Source: Halobaculum halobium (GTDB taxonomy: Archaea > Halobacteriota > Halobacteria > Halobacteriales > Haloferacaceae). From it: DNA of 64,000 nt. Below are positions 34,714-46,812 of this stretch, one piece after another (position 1 is the stretch's first letter; every line of letters starts with the position of its first letter). The stretch spans positions 806,001 to 870,000 of the forward strand of contig NZ_CP126158.1 in the NCBI RefSeq assembly GCF_030127145.1. Reading direction: 5' to 3'. A program made the translations under genes and the position numbers. The notes beneath the pieces were generated by a model that saw nothing but the letters and a program-made list of their open reading frames with translations, did no database searches and had not been told where the DNA came from.

Positions 34714-36297
34714 TTACCCGTCGATCCAGTCTGCGAGTGTCCCGTCGAACAGCGTCTCGCGCTGTCGTTCGACGTACGTCCGCTGCATCGCAGGGATCGC
34801 GTCGGCGAGGTCGGCGCCGGCGTCGACGCGCCCGCGAACGCGTCGCCGCTTCCACGCTGCGGGCGTCAGCCCCGTCTCCGCTCGCCAGCGCAGCGGTGCG
34901 AGGTACGACTCCGCCTCGGCTTCGGGGAGACCGGCGTCCGCCAGTCCCGCCTCGGCGTGCGAGAGCAGGTCGTCGAACAGGGCCTCGCGGTCGCTCGTCT
35001 CGACGCCGTCGGTCGTGACCCACGAGAGGTCTGCGTCGACCCCGTCGCGGACGGCGGCGTAGAAGTTGTCGCGGGCGGTCTCCCACGAGAGGTCGGACAC
35101 GGGGTGACGCCGGCGCGGGAGGCTCTCCAACAGCCCCGCGAACGCCGCGAGAAAGGCGATCGAGTCGCCGACGGTCGGCTGGGCGGGGATCGGGCGGAAC
35201 TCGATGCGCGCGTTCGCCGCCGATCGCGTGGCGCCGTCGAACACCGGACGGACCCAGCGCCAGAACGTGCCGTGCTTGCGTCGGAGCGTCGCGAACGCGT
35301 CGTCGAAGCGGTTGCCCTCCGCGACCGGCATCGGGACGATCGTCGGGTCGGCGGCGACGCGGTCGACCGCCTCCTCGACGCTGTCGAGGTCGGCGGGGAA
35401 CGTCACCTTCTGTGCATCCTCCTCGTTGAGGACGGACTCGAAGACGGCGACGCGGTTCTCGTGCCAGCCGTCGGCGAGCACGTCCTCGGCGGTCGCGTCG
35501 GCGGCGTACAGGTCCGGCGGGAAGAACGGGGCGTTGACGCCGAGCGCGAGCAGCGGCCCCGCGATCCGGAGCGCGAGGTTGTGATAGCGGGGGATGTCTT
35601 CCGCGCTCGCGACCTGGTAGTGCGGCTGGATCGACGTGATGAGGGCCTCGGGCATCACCGTGTCCGCCGCCAACTCGACGTGCGGGGCGTCGATCGAGAA
35701 CGACTCCGATCCGGGACCGTTAGCCATCGCGTGGTAGCGCACCGCGTCGCTCATGTTGGTCGCGATGCGGACGCCGTCGTCGTCGACGGAGTCCGACAGG
35801 TACTCGCGGGCGGTCTCGCCGACCGGCGAGACGGTCCACATCGCGTCCGAAACGAGCCGCATCCCCTCGGCGCCGGTCGTTTCCTCGGCCGCCTCGAGTC
35901 GGGCGCGAACCTCCGCCGACTGCGCGCGCACGCCGGCGGCGTTGAGCGGCTGCGGGCTCGTCGTCATCTCGGCGTTGTGCAGCCCCAACTCCTTCTCGAA
36001 GCCGATGAGTTCCAGAAGGCGGCGGGGGACCCTGCTGAGGTGGGGCGCGTTCACCTCGGCGGCGGCCGTCCTCGCCGCCTCGGCGTTCGCTCCCCCGCCC
36101 TCGCGCCACCGGCCCTCCGAGACGGCGTAGAACTCGTACTCCAGCCCGATGATCGACTGGTGGTTGTCGAAGGTGCCGTCGCGAAGCTCCGCTTTCACCG
36201 TCTCCGCGTCGGCCTCCGCTCGCCGCCGGAACTCCTCCGGATCGGTCTCCAACACGCTGCGGACCCGGGCGGCGAGGTCGCCGTCGGCGTCGGTCAT
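34714..36297 (-). CDS. GCS2-like (glutamate-cysteine ligase family) protein
   Basis: A 527-residue protein with the carboxylate-amine ligase opening IGLEYEFYAV near residue 52, followed by NAEMTTSPQPLNAAG and a C-terminal part of unknown fold. It resembles the GCS2 family that makes gamma-glutamyl peptides (haloarchaea contain gamma-glutamylcysteine), but it is longer than typical GshA-like proteins, so the exact product is not certain. ATG 36297 is preferred to an upstream ATG at 36369 because the TATA element at 36371-36380 would be only 2 bases from the latter. Confidence 0.72.
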   Translation of the reverse strand: MTDADGDLAARVRSVLETDPEEFRRRAEADAETVKAELRDGTFDNHQSIIGLEYEFYAVSEGRWREGGGANAEAARTAAAEVNAPHLSRVPRRLLELIGFEKELGLHNAEMTTSPQPLNAAGVRAQSAEVRARLEAAEETTGAEGMRLVSDAMWTVSPVGETAREYLSDSVDDDGVRIATNMSDAVRYHAMANGPGSESFSIDAPHVELAADTVMPEALITSIQPHYQVASAEDIPRYHNLALRIAGPLLALGVNAPFFPPDLYAADATAEDVLADGWHENRVAVFESVLNEEDAQKVTFPADLDSVEEAVDRVAADPTIVPMPVAEGNRFDDAFATLRRKHGTFWRWVRPVFDGATRSAANARIEFRPIPAQPTVGDSIAFLAAFAGLLESLPRRRHPVSDLSWETARDNFYAAVRDGVDADLSWVTTDGVETSDREALFDDLLSHAEAGLADAGLPEAEAESYLAPLRWRAETGLTPAAWKRRRVRGRVDAGADLADAIPAMQRTYVERQRETLFDGTLADWIDG

Positions 36298-36370
36298 AGT
36301 CACCCGTGTACCCGCGGCGTCCTTCAACTCGTCGGAGGCCGCGATCGCACTATCGGAATCGAGAACCAAG

Positions 36371-36380
36371 ATTTATAAAT
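36371..36380. promoter_or_regulatory. Shared palindromic TATA element
   Basis: ATTTATAAAT is self-complementary. It is 21-30 bases before the DUF6884 ATG at 36401 and about 75 bases before the GCS2-like start on the minus strand, so it may serve both divergent genes. Confidence 0.5.
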
Positions 36381-36400
36381 TCACTCGCTGATCCCCGCGT

Positions 36401-36910
36401 ATGGAGACCTTCGGGCTCGTGCAGGCCGGCGCCTGTCCGTTTCGGGGGCGGGGGGCGGCAGCCGATCGCTACGCGACAGCGTTCTTCACGAAGAAGGCCG
36501 AGCTCGCCGAGCTCGTCTGCGACGAGTGGGTCGTCCTCTCGGAGCGCCACGGCGTGATCGACCCGGACGAGGAGGTCGAGGGCGTCGATCGGGAGTTCGC
36601 CGAACTGGAGCCGGCCGCGCAGGCCCGGTGGTCGATGGAGGTCGTCGCCGACGTCGCCTCCCGCGTCCGCAAACACGAGTTCGACCGCGTCGTCGTGTTC
36701 GCAGATCGGTCGATGCGCGACGCGCTGAAGGAGCGCGGCGGCCTGCTCAGCCGGATCGCTGCCGCCGAGGCGGAGACCGTCGAGCCGCTGGCCGGGATCG
36801 GCGGTCGCGACCGGCAGGAACAGTGGCTCGACGAGCAACTGTCGATCCGGCGCGACGCCGCCGACCCGACGGCGGCGGATCTCGAATCGACCCCCGGCGA
36901 TCTGGCCTGA
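36401..36910 (+). CDS. DUF6884-family protein
   Basis: A 169-residue protein: LVQAGACPFRGRG at the start, ATAFFTKKAELAELVCDEW, and WVVLSERHGVIDPDE (about 44-58), the pattern of DUF6884. This fold is seen in proteins of unknown enzymatic role, sometimes near DNA-modification genes. Here it lies 122 bases upstream of the DNA ligase gene, same strand. The C-terminal tail is disordered and acidic. Confidence 0.75.
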   Translation: METFGLVQAGACPFRGRGAAADRYATAFFTKKAELAELVCDEWVVLSERHGVIDPDEEVEGVDREFAELEPAAQARWSMEVVADVASRVRKHEFDRVVVFADRSMRDALKERGGLLSRIAAAEAETVEPLAGIGGRDRQEQWLDEQLSIRRDAADPTAADLESTPGDLA

Positions 36911-37032
36911 CGCGACGGACGACCGCCGGCGGCAGTCACGCCTGACAGCCGACTACGAGTCGACGAACGGTCGTGGCCCGCGGATGGGCGCGAGTCGTCG
37001 GAGTTATTCTCGCCGGCCGACTCCGGTCGGGC

Positions 37033-38910
37033 ATGGAGTTCGACACGTTCGCCGAACGCGGCGAAGCCATCGCGGCCGAGCCGGGTGCCCTCGACACCGT
37101 GGCGCTCGTCGCCGACGCGCTCACGGCGGCCGGCGGTGCGACACCGGCCTCCGGCGGCGACACCGAAGGGGCCGGGCCCGCGGCGGACGACGATCTCGCG
37201 ATCGTCGCGCGGTTCCTCCGCGGGGCGGTGTTCCCCGGGTGGGACGGGCGGACGCTCTCGGTGGGGCCGTCGCTGTGTCACGCCGCGCTGGCGCGCGCGG
37301 CCGGCGCGAACGTCACCGCGGGTGACATCGAGGATCGACTCGCCGAAACCGGCGAGATCGGCGCCGTCGCCGCGGGGCTCGATCTGGGCGGACAGACCGG
37401 TCTCGGGGCCTTCGCCGGCGGCGACGCGACCGGCGGGGCGGGAGACGACGACCTGACCGTCCGCGATGTGTACGACGAGTTGGTCGCCGTCGCGGAGGCG
37501 ACCGGTGACGGCAGCGAGTCGTTCCGCGAAGACGCACTGTTCGGGCTGTTCACGCGCGCCGGCCCGGTCGAGGCGAAGTACCTCGCTCGGCTCGTCCTCG
37601 GGGAGATGCGGATCGGCGTCGGCTCCGGTACGCTCCGGGACGCCACCGCCGCGGCGTTCCTCGGCGCGTCCGTCACGACGCCGACGGAGGAGCGCGACGA
37701 CGACGACGACCGTACCGGGGAACTGGTCGCGCTCGTCGAACGCGCGCTGCAGGTGACGAACGACCACGGGCGCGTCGCTCGGATCGCCCGCGACGAGGGC
37801 GAGTCGGGGCTGCGGGAGGTCTCGCTGTCGGTCGGCCGGCCGGTCCGGTCGATGCTCGCGCAGGCGGGCACCGTCGCCGACGCGCTCGACGCGTGGGACG
37901 CCGTCGCTGTCGAGACGAAGTACGACGGCGCGCGGGTACAGATCCACTACGAGGACCGCGTAGACGACGAGGAAGGCGAGGACGGCGCGACTCCCGCCGA
38001 CCCCGCGGACGGGCCGGTCTCGATCTACTCGCGCAACATGGAGGACGTGACCGCCGCCCTCCCGGAGTTGGTCGAGCACGTCCGCGAACACGCGACGGCG
38101 CCGGCGATCCTCGACGGCGAGGCCGTCGCGGTCGACGACGACGGGGAGCCACTCCCGTTTCAGGAGATCCTCCGACGCTTCCGGCGCAAACACGACGTCG
38201 ACCGGATGCGCGAGGAGGTGCGCGTCGAGCTTCGGGCGTTCGACTGCCTGCACGCCGGCGGCGACGATCTCCTCGACGCGCCGCTGACTGGGCGCCACGA
38301 GCGGCTCAGCGCGGTGTTGGGGGAGGGCGTCTCTGAGCTGCGGGTCTCCGACGACGCCGAGGAGATCGAGGCGTTCGAGGCGGCCGCGCTGGCGGCCGGG
38401 CACGAGGGCGTGATGCTGAAGCGCCCGGAGTCGACGTACGACCCCGGAAACCGCGGGAGGGAGTGGCTCAAACGCAAGCCAGACGTGGAAACCCTCGATC
38501 TCGTCGTCACCGGCGCCGAGTGGGGAGAGGGCCGGCGGGCGGAGCTGTTCGGCACCTTCGAGGTGAGCGTGCGTGTCGACGACGGCGACGGCGAGCGCGA
38601 TGCCGACGAGTCCGTCGATTCCGGGGCCGCGTACGCCACCGTCGGGAACGTCGCGACCGGCATCACCGACGAGGAGCTGGCCGACCTCACCGAGCGACTG
38701 GAGCCGCACGTGCGCGCGGAGTCGGGTCAGAGCGTGACCGTCGCGCCCGAGGTGGTGTTCGAGGTCGGCTACGAGGAGATCCAGACGTCGCCGACGTACG
38801 AGTCGGGACACGCGCTGCGGTTCCCGCGCTTCCTCGCGGTCCGCGAAGACAAGGCGCCCGAAGCCGCCGATTCGCTCGCCCGCGTCCGGCGACTCGCAAG
38901 CGATGAGTGA
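37033..38910 (+). CDS. lig: ATP-dependent DNA ligase
   Basis: Replicative/repair DNA ligase, 625 residues. N-terminal DNA-binding helical domain (1-265), adenylation domain with the nucleotidyl lysine in VETKYDGARVQIH, and motifs YSRNMEDV, ILDGEAVAV and GVMLKRPES; C-terminal OB-fold to about residue 620 ending RFLAVREDKAPE. Start ATG 37033, with AGTTATTCTC 25-33 bases upstream. Several acidic insertions (for example VDDEEGEDGATPADPADG) are halophilic features. Confidence 0.96.
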   Translation: MEFDTFAERGEAIAAEPGALDTVALVADALTAAGGATPASGGDTEGAGPAADDDLAIVARFLRGAVFPGWDGRTLSVGPSLCHAALARAAGANVTAGDIEDRLAETGEIGAVAAGLDLGGQTGLGAFAGGDATGGAGDDDLTVRDVYDELVAVAEATGDGSESFREDALFGLFTRAGPVEAKYLARLVLGEMRIGVGSGTLRDATAAAFLGASVTTPTEERDDDDDRTGELVALVERALQVTNDHGRVARIARDEGESGLREVSLSVGRPVRSMLAQAGTVADALDAWDAVAVETKYDGARVQIHYEDRVDDEEGEDGATPADPADGPVSIYSRNMEDVTAALPELVEHVREHATAPAILDGEAVAVDDDGEPLPFQEILRRFRRKHDVDRMREEVRVELRAFDCLHAGGDDLLDAPLTGRHERLSAVLGEGVSELRVSDDAEEIEAFEAAALAAGHEGVMLKRPESTYDPGNRGREWLKRKPDVETLDLVVTGAEWGEGRRAELFGTFEVSVRVDDGDGERDADESVDSGAAYATVGNVATGITDEELADLTERLEPHVRAESGQSVTVAPEVVFEVGYEEIQTSPTYESGHALRFPRFLAVREDKAPEAADSLARVRRLASDE

Positions 38911-38976
38911 CGGGACGAGACGGCACGGCCGCAGCCGAGTGACAAGACACTACCCGAGGGCGGCCCTGCGGTCGAT

Positions 38977-39180
38977 ATGGATACACGCCGAATCGTCGCC
39001 GAGTACCCCCTGCAGGTGCTGCTCGCCGCCGCGACGCTCGCGGCGCTCGTCGCGACCGCCCTCGTCGCCGCCGGCGGGTCGACGGTCCCGACGACGCTTC
39101 GCCTCGCCGCGCTCACGACCGTTCTGTTCTTGTTCGCGGTCGGCTTCTCCGCCGGCCCGCTGGCGGAGCGGTACTTATAG
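38977..39180 (+). CDS. Small two-helix membrane protein (67 aa)
   Basis: A 67-residue hydrophobic protein with two membrane segments (about 12-33, LQVLLAAATLAALVATALVA; and 42-62). No family recognised. ATG 38977 follows the ligase gene by 66 bases. Its stop codon overlaps the TATA element of the next gene. Confidence 0.65.
   Translation: MDTRRIVAEYPLQVLLAAATLAALVATALVAAGGSTVPTTLRLAALTTVLFLFAVGFSAGPLAERYL
39174..39180 (+). promoter_or_regulatory. TATA box embedded in the stop codon of the 67-aa gene
   Basis: CTTATAG lies 25-31 bases before the ATG at 39205 and includes the TAG stop of the preceding gene. The metallo-hydrolase gene thus likely has its own start of transcription. Confidence 0.5.
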
Positions 39181-39204
39181 ACGCGTCCCGCCCGACCGAC
39201 TGGT

Positions 39205-39981
39205 ATGACGGTCAGACACGACGACCTGCGGGTCACGTGGTACGGCTACGCCACCGCGCGCATCGAAAGCGAGGACGGCACCGTCGCCTACACCGACCCC
39301 GGCCGCTACGGCGTGCTCACCGGCGAGTGGACCCCGCCCGGCGGCGGCAACCCGAAGGAGGCTGCCCATCCCCGCGCCACCGATCACCGTCCGATGGACG
39401 CCGATCTCGTCCTCGTCACCCACGACCATCACTACGACTCCGCGGGAATCGAGCGCGTCGCCGCCGACGACGCGACCGTCGTCGTGTACGATGGCGTCGA
39501 CCCCGCGGGAATCGAGCGCGACGTGAAGCCGCTGAAGGACCTCCCGTTCGAGGTCGTTCGGGTCGACGAGACCGACCACGTCGCCGTCGACGGCGTCGGC
39601 GACGTGTGGTCCGTGCCGGCGTACAACGATCCGGACGGGCCGCACGCGAACGACGACGGCGCCGTCCCCCACCCGAAGGGACTGGGGGTCGGCTACCGCT
39701 TCACCGTCGGCGCGAACGACACCTCGGTGTTCTGGCCGGGCGACTCCGACGCGCTCGCCGCGTTCGCCGAACTCGACGCATCGCTGTTTCTCGCGAACAT
39801 CTCCGGCTCCGTCTGCATGAGCGGCGCCGAGGCGGCGGCGCTCGCCGACCGGATGGACCCGGACCTCGTCGTCCCGATCCACTACAACACCCAGGCGTTC
39901 CTGGAAGCCGACTCGGCGTCGTTCGCAAGCGATGTGGCGAAGCGGGGGGTGCCGGTCGCGCTCGACGAGTCGGCCGAGTAG
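39205..39981 (+). CDS. Metallo-beta-lactamase-fold hydrolase (UlaG-like)
   Basis: A 258-residue metal-dependent hydrolase. After WYGYATARIE, the zinc motif appears as VTHDHHYDS (about 71-79); further ligands are likely in FWPGDSD (Asp) and IHYN (His). The UlaG-like subgroup includes lactonases and nucleases, and no substrate can be named. The acidic sequence is a halophile trait. Confidence 0.88.
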   Translation: MTVRHDDLRVTWYGYATARIESEDGTVAYTDPGRYGVLTGEWTPPGGGNPKEAAHPRATDHRPMDADLVLVTHDHHYDSAGIERVAADDATVVVYDGVDPAGIERDVKPLKDLPFEVVRVDETDHVAVDGVGDVWSVPAYNDPDGPHANDDGAVPHPKGLGVGYRFTVGANDTSVFWPGDSDALAAFAELDASLFLANISGSVCMSGAEAAALADRMDPDLVVPIHYNTQAFLEADSASFASDVAKRGVPVALDESAE

Positions 39982-40097
39982 CGCCTCGCGCGCGTCGCCG
40001 CGGGGCTGGAGCCCGACAGGGTGCAACCGCGGTGAACCCACCTTACAGCGACACTGCACGCAAGCTACTTGTCGACAGCCGAGTGACTTCCCGATCG

Positions 40098-40988
40098 ATG
40101 CCCTCCAGATCGTCGGCGGCCGGCCGCTCGCGCACCTGCGACGGCTGCGGAACCCGAATCGACCTCGAGGACCGGTTCTGTTCGTGCTGTGGCCGTCCGG
40201 TTCGTTCGAACGCGGACGGCCCACGCGGGCGCGAGTCACCCAGCGCGGAGGACCGCGCGTGGCTCCGGCGGCGCGTCGACGACCTCCGCGCGAACGGCTG
40301 GGAGTCTGTCGACGACGACGGCGAGCGGGTCGTCCTCCGCAAGCGCGGCGTCGGCCGGCTCCCGGTCCACGTCGTCTTGTTCCTGTTGACCGGCGGGATC
40401 GGTAACCTCCTGTACGCGCTGTATCGTTACACTTCGGGGGCGCCGCGCCGCGTGGTGTACGCCGACGGCACCGAACGGTCCCTCTCCGGCAACGGAGACG
40501 GCGGGCGTGACCTCGCCACCGTGACCGCCGCGGCCGTCGCCGGCCTGTTCGTGTTCGGCGGCGCCGTCTGGGTCGGCGCGGCCGTGCTCGCGAACCTCTC
40601 TGTGTTCGCCGCCGTGCTCGGGGCACTCGCGTTCGTCCTGTCGGCGCTGGTCGCGGTCGCGATCCCCCAGGTGGCCCGCGACGGGCTCGAATCGCCCGGG
40701 ACGTTCGGTACGGCACAGACCGTCGCGCGCGAGCGCGTCCGCAACCCGCCGGAGCCGTGTGCCGACTGCGGCCGGCGGGTGTTTCGCGGAGAGCACCGCC
40801 GCTACGCGAGGCGGTTCTACGTCGCCGGGGTTCCGGTGCGGACGACGGCATCGGGCGAGAACGTCTACTGTGCCGACTGCGCCGACGAATCCGGCCGATC
40901 GCCTGTCGGCGACGACGTCGACGCGGAGTTGGCCCGACTGCGCGGCGACGGCGAGCGGGAGCGCGAACCGGCGTTCGAACGGCGGTAG
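40098..40988 (+). CDS. Zinc-ribbon membrane protein
   Basis: A 296-residue protein with an N-terminal zinc ribbon (CDGCGTRIDLEDRFCSCCG, residues 14-32), a soluble region (50-90), and three hydrophobic segments: one near 91-110 (HVVLFLLTGGIGNLLYAL) and two near 145-195. A C-terminal second cysteine site is CADCGRRV near 225 and CADC near 265. It may read a basal ribosomal/DNA partner or act as a membrane scaffold; function unknown. ATG 40098 is taken; an earlier in-frame GTG near 40032 is possible. Confidence 0.72.
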   Translation: MPSRSSAAGRSRTCDGCGTRIDLEDRFCSCCGRPVRSNADGPRGRESPSAEDRAWLRRRVDDLRANGWESVDDDGERVVLRKRGVGRLPVHVVLFLLTGGIGNLLYALYRYTSGAPRRVVYADGTERSLSGNGDGGRDLATVTAAAVAGLFVFGGAVWVGAAVLANLSVFAAVLGALAFVLSALVAVAIPQVARDGLESPGTFGTAQTVARERVRNPPEPCADCGRRVFRGEHRRYARRFYVAGVPVRTTASGENVYCADCADESGRSPVGDDVDAELARLRGDGEREREPAFERR

Positions 40989-40998
40989 GGCGGGCGCC

Positions 40999-42108
40999 TC
41001 AGAGCACGCCCATGTCCCCGAGCCGCTCGGGGAGGTACGTGTCGGTGACGAAGTCGAGGCCCTGTGCCGCCAGGGCCTGCTGTTCGGCCTTCTTCCCGAT
41101 GTCGAGTTGGAGTTCGATCTGCTCCTCCCAGAAGTCGGTCTTGAAGCGTGGGTCCTCGAGTTCGGATTCCAGCGCGTTCACGTCGGAGTCCGCCAGCGGG
41201 TCCGTCGGGAGGTCGTAGTCGACGATGTCCTGGGGGCGGATGCCGACGTAGCGGGCCTCCGGCGTCGCGAGGTACTCCGAGAGGTGGGCGGACTTGATCG
41301 ACCCGTAGGCGACCGAGCCGTAGATGCGGTACGACCAGGGGTCGCCGTCACAGAACACCACGACGGGCAAGTCGAGTTCGTCGTGCAGGCGCTTGGTGAG
41401 CCGCCGGGTCGCGCGGGCCGGCTGCCCCCCGAGGTGGACGACGATCGAGTCGTAGTCGACGTCGAAGCCGTTCTCGACGAGCCGGTCGCGCATGCCGCCG
41501 GTCTCGACGCAGAGGACGAACTCGGCGTCGTTGTCGAGGAACTCGATCGTGTCGGGGTTGTTGGGGATCTGATAGCCGCCCTGCCCGACGTCCTCCTGAC
41601 AGTGGATGTCGCGGTCGCCGCGGCGCGTCTGCTCGCGGATCCGTAGCGGGCCCATCACCTTCGCGCCCGACTCCTCCGGGCGCATGTGGAAGTCCTCGCG
41701 AGTGACGCCCGAGACGATCTCGAGGTCCTCGATCAGCTGGTTCGACTCGTCTTGTGAGGTGAACTGCGCCTCCTCGGAGTCCCACGACTCCGAGAGGTAG
41801 TACAGCTCACGAAGGGTGGACGAGCGGTCCTCGTCCAGTTGCTGGGCGAGGAATTCGACGGCGTACACCGCCTTCAGGAGCTTTCGCGCGCCCCGGACCG
41901 AGTTGGCCGAGCGGGTGGAGGTGCGATCGCCGTACACCCAGACGCCCGCCTCCTCGTCGAAGACGATGTTGCTCTTCGTCCGCGTGGGAAGCGTCATCTC
42001 GGGGATGTCTCCGTGCTCGAACTGATCGTAGAACTCGGCCGCGAGGTCGATCAGCTGTTCGCGGGCCTTCTCCTCGTTCAGCTTGGTGTGGGGTGTGTCT
42101 GCGCTCAT
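40999..42108 (-). CDS. top6A: DNA topoisomerase VI subunit A
   Basis: DNA-cleaving subunit of topoisomerase VI (type IIB), 369 residues. The catalytic tyrosine is in the conserved LRELYYLSE (Tyr103/104). The toprim metal residues are in VLCVETGGM (Glu) and [11 protein letters not shown] (DxD). One base separates its ATG from the top6B stop, so top6B and top6A are one operon. The enzyme relaxes and decatenates DNA; the related Spo11 makes meiotic breaks. Confidence 0.97.
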   Translation of the reverse strand: MSADTPHTKLNEEKAREQLIDLAAEFYDQFEHGDIPEMTLPTRTKSNIVFDEEAGVWVYGDRTSTRSANSVRGARKLLKAVYAVEFLAQQLDEDRSSTLRELYYLSESWDSEEAQFTSQDESNQLIEDLEIVSGVTREDFHMRPEESGAKVMGPLRIREQTRRGDRDIHCQEDVGQGGYQIPNNPDTIEFLDNDAEFVLCVETGGMRDRLVENGFDVDYDSIVVHLGGQPARATRRLTKRLHDELDLPVVVFCDGDPWSYRIYGSVAYGSIKSAHLSEYLATPEARYVGIRPQDIVDYDLPTDPLADSDVNALESELEDPRFKTDFWEEQIELQLDIGKKAEQQALAAQGLDFVTDTYLPERLGDMGVL

Positions 42109-42109
42109 A

Positions 42110-44515
42110 TCAGGCGTTCACGGTCAGCTTCTCGGTCTCGATGCCGTCGACGTTCACGTCGAAGTCGGCGTCGCCGGCGACGGTGTACTCCAAGACGGCC
42201 TCCTCGCCGCCCGAGACGGACGGGTTCCACTTCACGAACCACTCGCCGTCGAGGTCGACGACGGTCGCCTCCTCGGGCACGTCCGTCGGCTCCGCGGAGA
42301 CGATGTCGGTCACGTCGGGCTCCTCCGTCCGGTCGGAGTGGTTTTCGACGATCAGGCGCACAGTGTCGCCCTCGCGCTCGCGTTCGACCCCGACGTTGTT
42401 CATGATGCGCGCCAGCGCCGAGTCGATGTTCGGGCGCTCGCGACCGGTCACCTCGGCGACCTTGTCGGCCATCTCGGGGAGAATCCGACCGAGCACGTCC
42501 TGCTTCTCGCGGCGCTTTTGCATCGAACGGCGCTTGTTCAGGTAGGTCTTTAGCTCGCGAGCGGCTTCCCGCACCGCGAGTTCGATCTCGTCTTCGATTG
42601 CCGGGATGTTCGCGAGCGCGTCCTTCGACTCGCTGGTGAACGGCACGTTCGTCGAGGCCACGTGGATCATGATCACCGCGGGGCCGTTGGGCATGCCGGA
42701 GCCGCCAGGCTGGTCGAGCCCGTAGTTCCGCCAGCCGATCCCCTTGATCACGTCCGTCGTGGCGCAGGCGCCGCGCTGGTACACCAGCGGGACGCGGTTG
42801 GCGAACCGGAGCAGGTCGGCCTGCCCGCCGTCTTCCAACTCGCCGCCGTAGGCGATGCCGGCCTCGACGATGAACGGGTCGCCGCCGTGGACCTCCGCGT
42901 CGCGCGTGGCGGCGGCGTAGAAGTCCGCGTCGAACTCCTTGCGGAGGCCCGCCTCGACGAGTTCGGCCGTGATCGGCGCGAGGCAGTCGGTCGGCGGCGC
43001 GAGGATGTCCGTCTCGCGCATCGACTCCAGTAGCTCGGAGGCGGTGTCGCGGTCGGCGGCCACCTCGCGTACCTTCGGCACCTCATCGGGGACGGTGACC
43101 ATCCGCGACCACAGCGCCTCGACGACGTTCTCGCGGGCGGTCTCCCCGAACGTCGCGTCGTCGAACTCCTCGGTGTCGTCGGCCGCCTCGTCGACGAGCG
43201 TCGAGAGGTCCGAGTACGTCGCGCGCACTCGCTCGTCTGCGGCGGCGAACCGCCGGGCGAGCCGCTCGGCCATCCCGGCGACGACGGCGTCGTCCTTCCG
43301 AGTGGAGGTTGCCTCGTCGACGAGCCCGTACAGGTCGTCGGTGAGTTCGTCCTCGTCGGACTCCTCGTCGTAGGCGGTCATCGAGGCCCACGCGGCCCGG
43401 ACGGCGTTGTCGCGGACCGTCGCCCCGAATCGAGTGCCGTACTCGTCCTCGGCGGCGTCGGCGACGCTGTCGACGATCCCGACGAGTTCGTGGTGGCTCG
43501 TGCGCTCGCGCTCGCCGAGCGTGCTCGCGACCTCGCCCGCGAAGAAGTCGGTCGCGTCGGCGCCCTTGTTCGACACCGCGTCGGCGACCGCGCCGGCGAC
43601 GGCGTCCTCCTGGGCCGACCAACCCAGCTCCCGGCCGAAGTGGCGGTCGCGGAAGTTGTCGATCACCTTGTCGGCGGTTTTCTTCCCGACGCGGGTGAAC
43701 TCCTCCTGCAGGAACCCCGAGACGGAGTAGCTCTCGGTCGCCTCCAGCATCTTGATCACCGTCCCGAGTTCGACTCCGTGCGGGTGCGGGCGGATCTCCT
43801 TCGTCTCGGCGGGCAGCTGGTCGGTGCCGCGCTCGAACTTCAGGGGCTCCTCGAGCCCTGGTTCGCGCAGTTCGAGTCGGGCGTGGGGGTTGACGACCGC
43901 GGTGTGTTTGATGTAGTCGTGAAGCTGCTGACGGGCGCGCATGTTCGCCTCCATCTCGATCTCGATGCGCGTGCCGTGCGTGCGGTCCCACGAGGTGGTG
44001 CGCTCGGCTTTGATCTCGGGCTCGTTCGTGTCCGTGTCGATGATCAGCTCGAAGTACTGCGCGTCGACCTCGCCCTTCGGCCGCGAGGTGATCTTCGCCG
44101 GCTTGCCCGAGGTGAGCTGGGAGTAGAGGACCGCCGCAGAGATGCCGATCCCCTGCTGGCCGCGCGATTGCTCGCGGGCGTGAAAACGACTTCCGTACAG
44201 GAGTTTTCCGAACACCTTCGGGAGCTGTGCCTTCGTGATCCCGGGGCCGTTGTCTTCGACGATCAGACGGTAGTAGTCGCCTACCTCTCTGATCTCAACG
44301 TAGATATCGGGACGGATGCCCGCCTCCTCGCAGGCGTCGAGCGCGTTGTCGACGGCCTCCTTGACGGCGGTGACCAGCCCGCGGGCGCCCGAGTCGAACC
44401 CGAGCATGTGCTTGTTCTTCTCGAAGAACTCGGCGATGGAGATCTCCCGCTGGCCCTCGGCCAGCTCGTCGGCGATCCCCTGGTCCTCGCCGAGTTGCGA
44501 CTGGAACGACGTCAT
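42110..44515 (-). CDS. top6B: DNA topoisomerase VI subunit B, with duplicated helical insert
   Basis: ATPase subunit of topoisomerase VI, 801 residues, against about 530-620 in non-halophilic archaea. GHKL ATPase: [12 protein letters not shown] (Asn57 region), EDNGPGI (87-93), GQQGIGIS (119-126). The extra length lies after the H2TH region, about residues 302-475, in two related segments: [17 protein letters not shown] (363-379) matches [17 protein letters not shown] (456-472) at 9 of 17 positions. The transducer domain follows (480-665), then a C-terminal Ig-like domain (about 710-801). ATG 44515 is in the family-typical place. Confidence 0.96.
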   Translation of the reverse strand: MTSFQSQLGEDQGIADELAEGQREISIAEFFEKNKHMLGFDSGARGLVTAVKEAVDNALDACEEAGIRPDIYVEIREVGDYYRLIVEDNGPGITKAQLPKVFGKLLYGSRFHAREQSRGQQGIGISAAVLYSQLTSGKPAKITSRPKGEVDAQYFELIIDTDTNEPEIKAERTTSWDRTHGTRIEIEMEANMRARQQLHDYIKHTAVVNPHARLELREPGLEEPLKFERGTDQLPAETKEIRPHPHGVELGTVIKMLEATESYSVSGFLQEEFTRVGKKTADKVIDNFRDRHFGRELGWSAQEDAVAGAVADAVSNKGADATDFFAGEVASTLGERERTSHHELVGIVDSVADAAEDEYGTRFGATVRDNAVRAAWASMTAYDEESDEDELTDDLYGLVDEATSTRKDDAVVAGMAERLARRFAAADERVRATYSDLSTLVDEAADDTEEFDDATFGETARENVVEALWSRMVTVPDEVPKVREVAADRDTASELLESMRETDILAPPTDCLAPITAELVEAGLRKEFDADFYAAATRDAEVHGGDPFIVEAGIAYGGELEDGGQADLLRFANRVPLVYQRGACATTDVIKGIGWRNYGLDQPGGSGMPNGPAVIMIHVASTNVPFTSESKDALANIPAIEDEIELAVREAARELKTYLNKRRSMQKRREKQDVLGRILPEMADKVAEVTGRERPNIDSALARIMNNVGVEREREGDTVRLIVENHSDRTEEPDVTDIVSAEPTDVPEEATVVDLDGEWFVKWNPSVSGGEEAVLEYTVAGDADFDVNVDGIETEKLTVNA

Positions 44516-46760
<2,245 letters not shown>

Positions 46761-46812
46761 TGCAGGTACCGCGTATGACGCGACACGACCACACGACGAC
46801 TGAGGTGTATCG

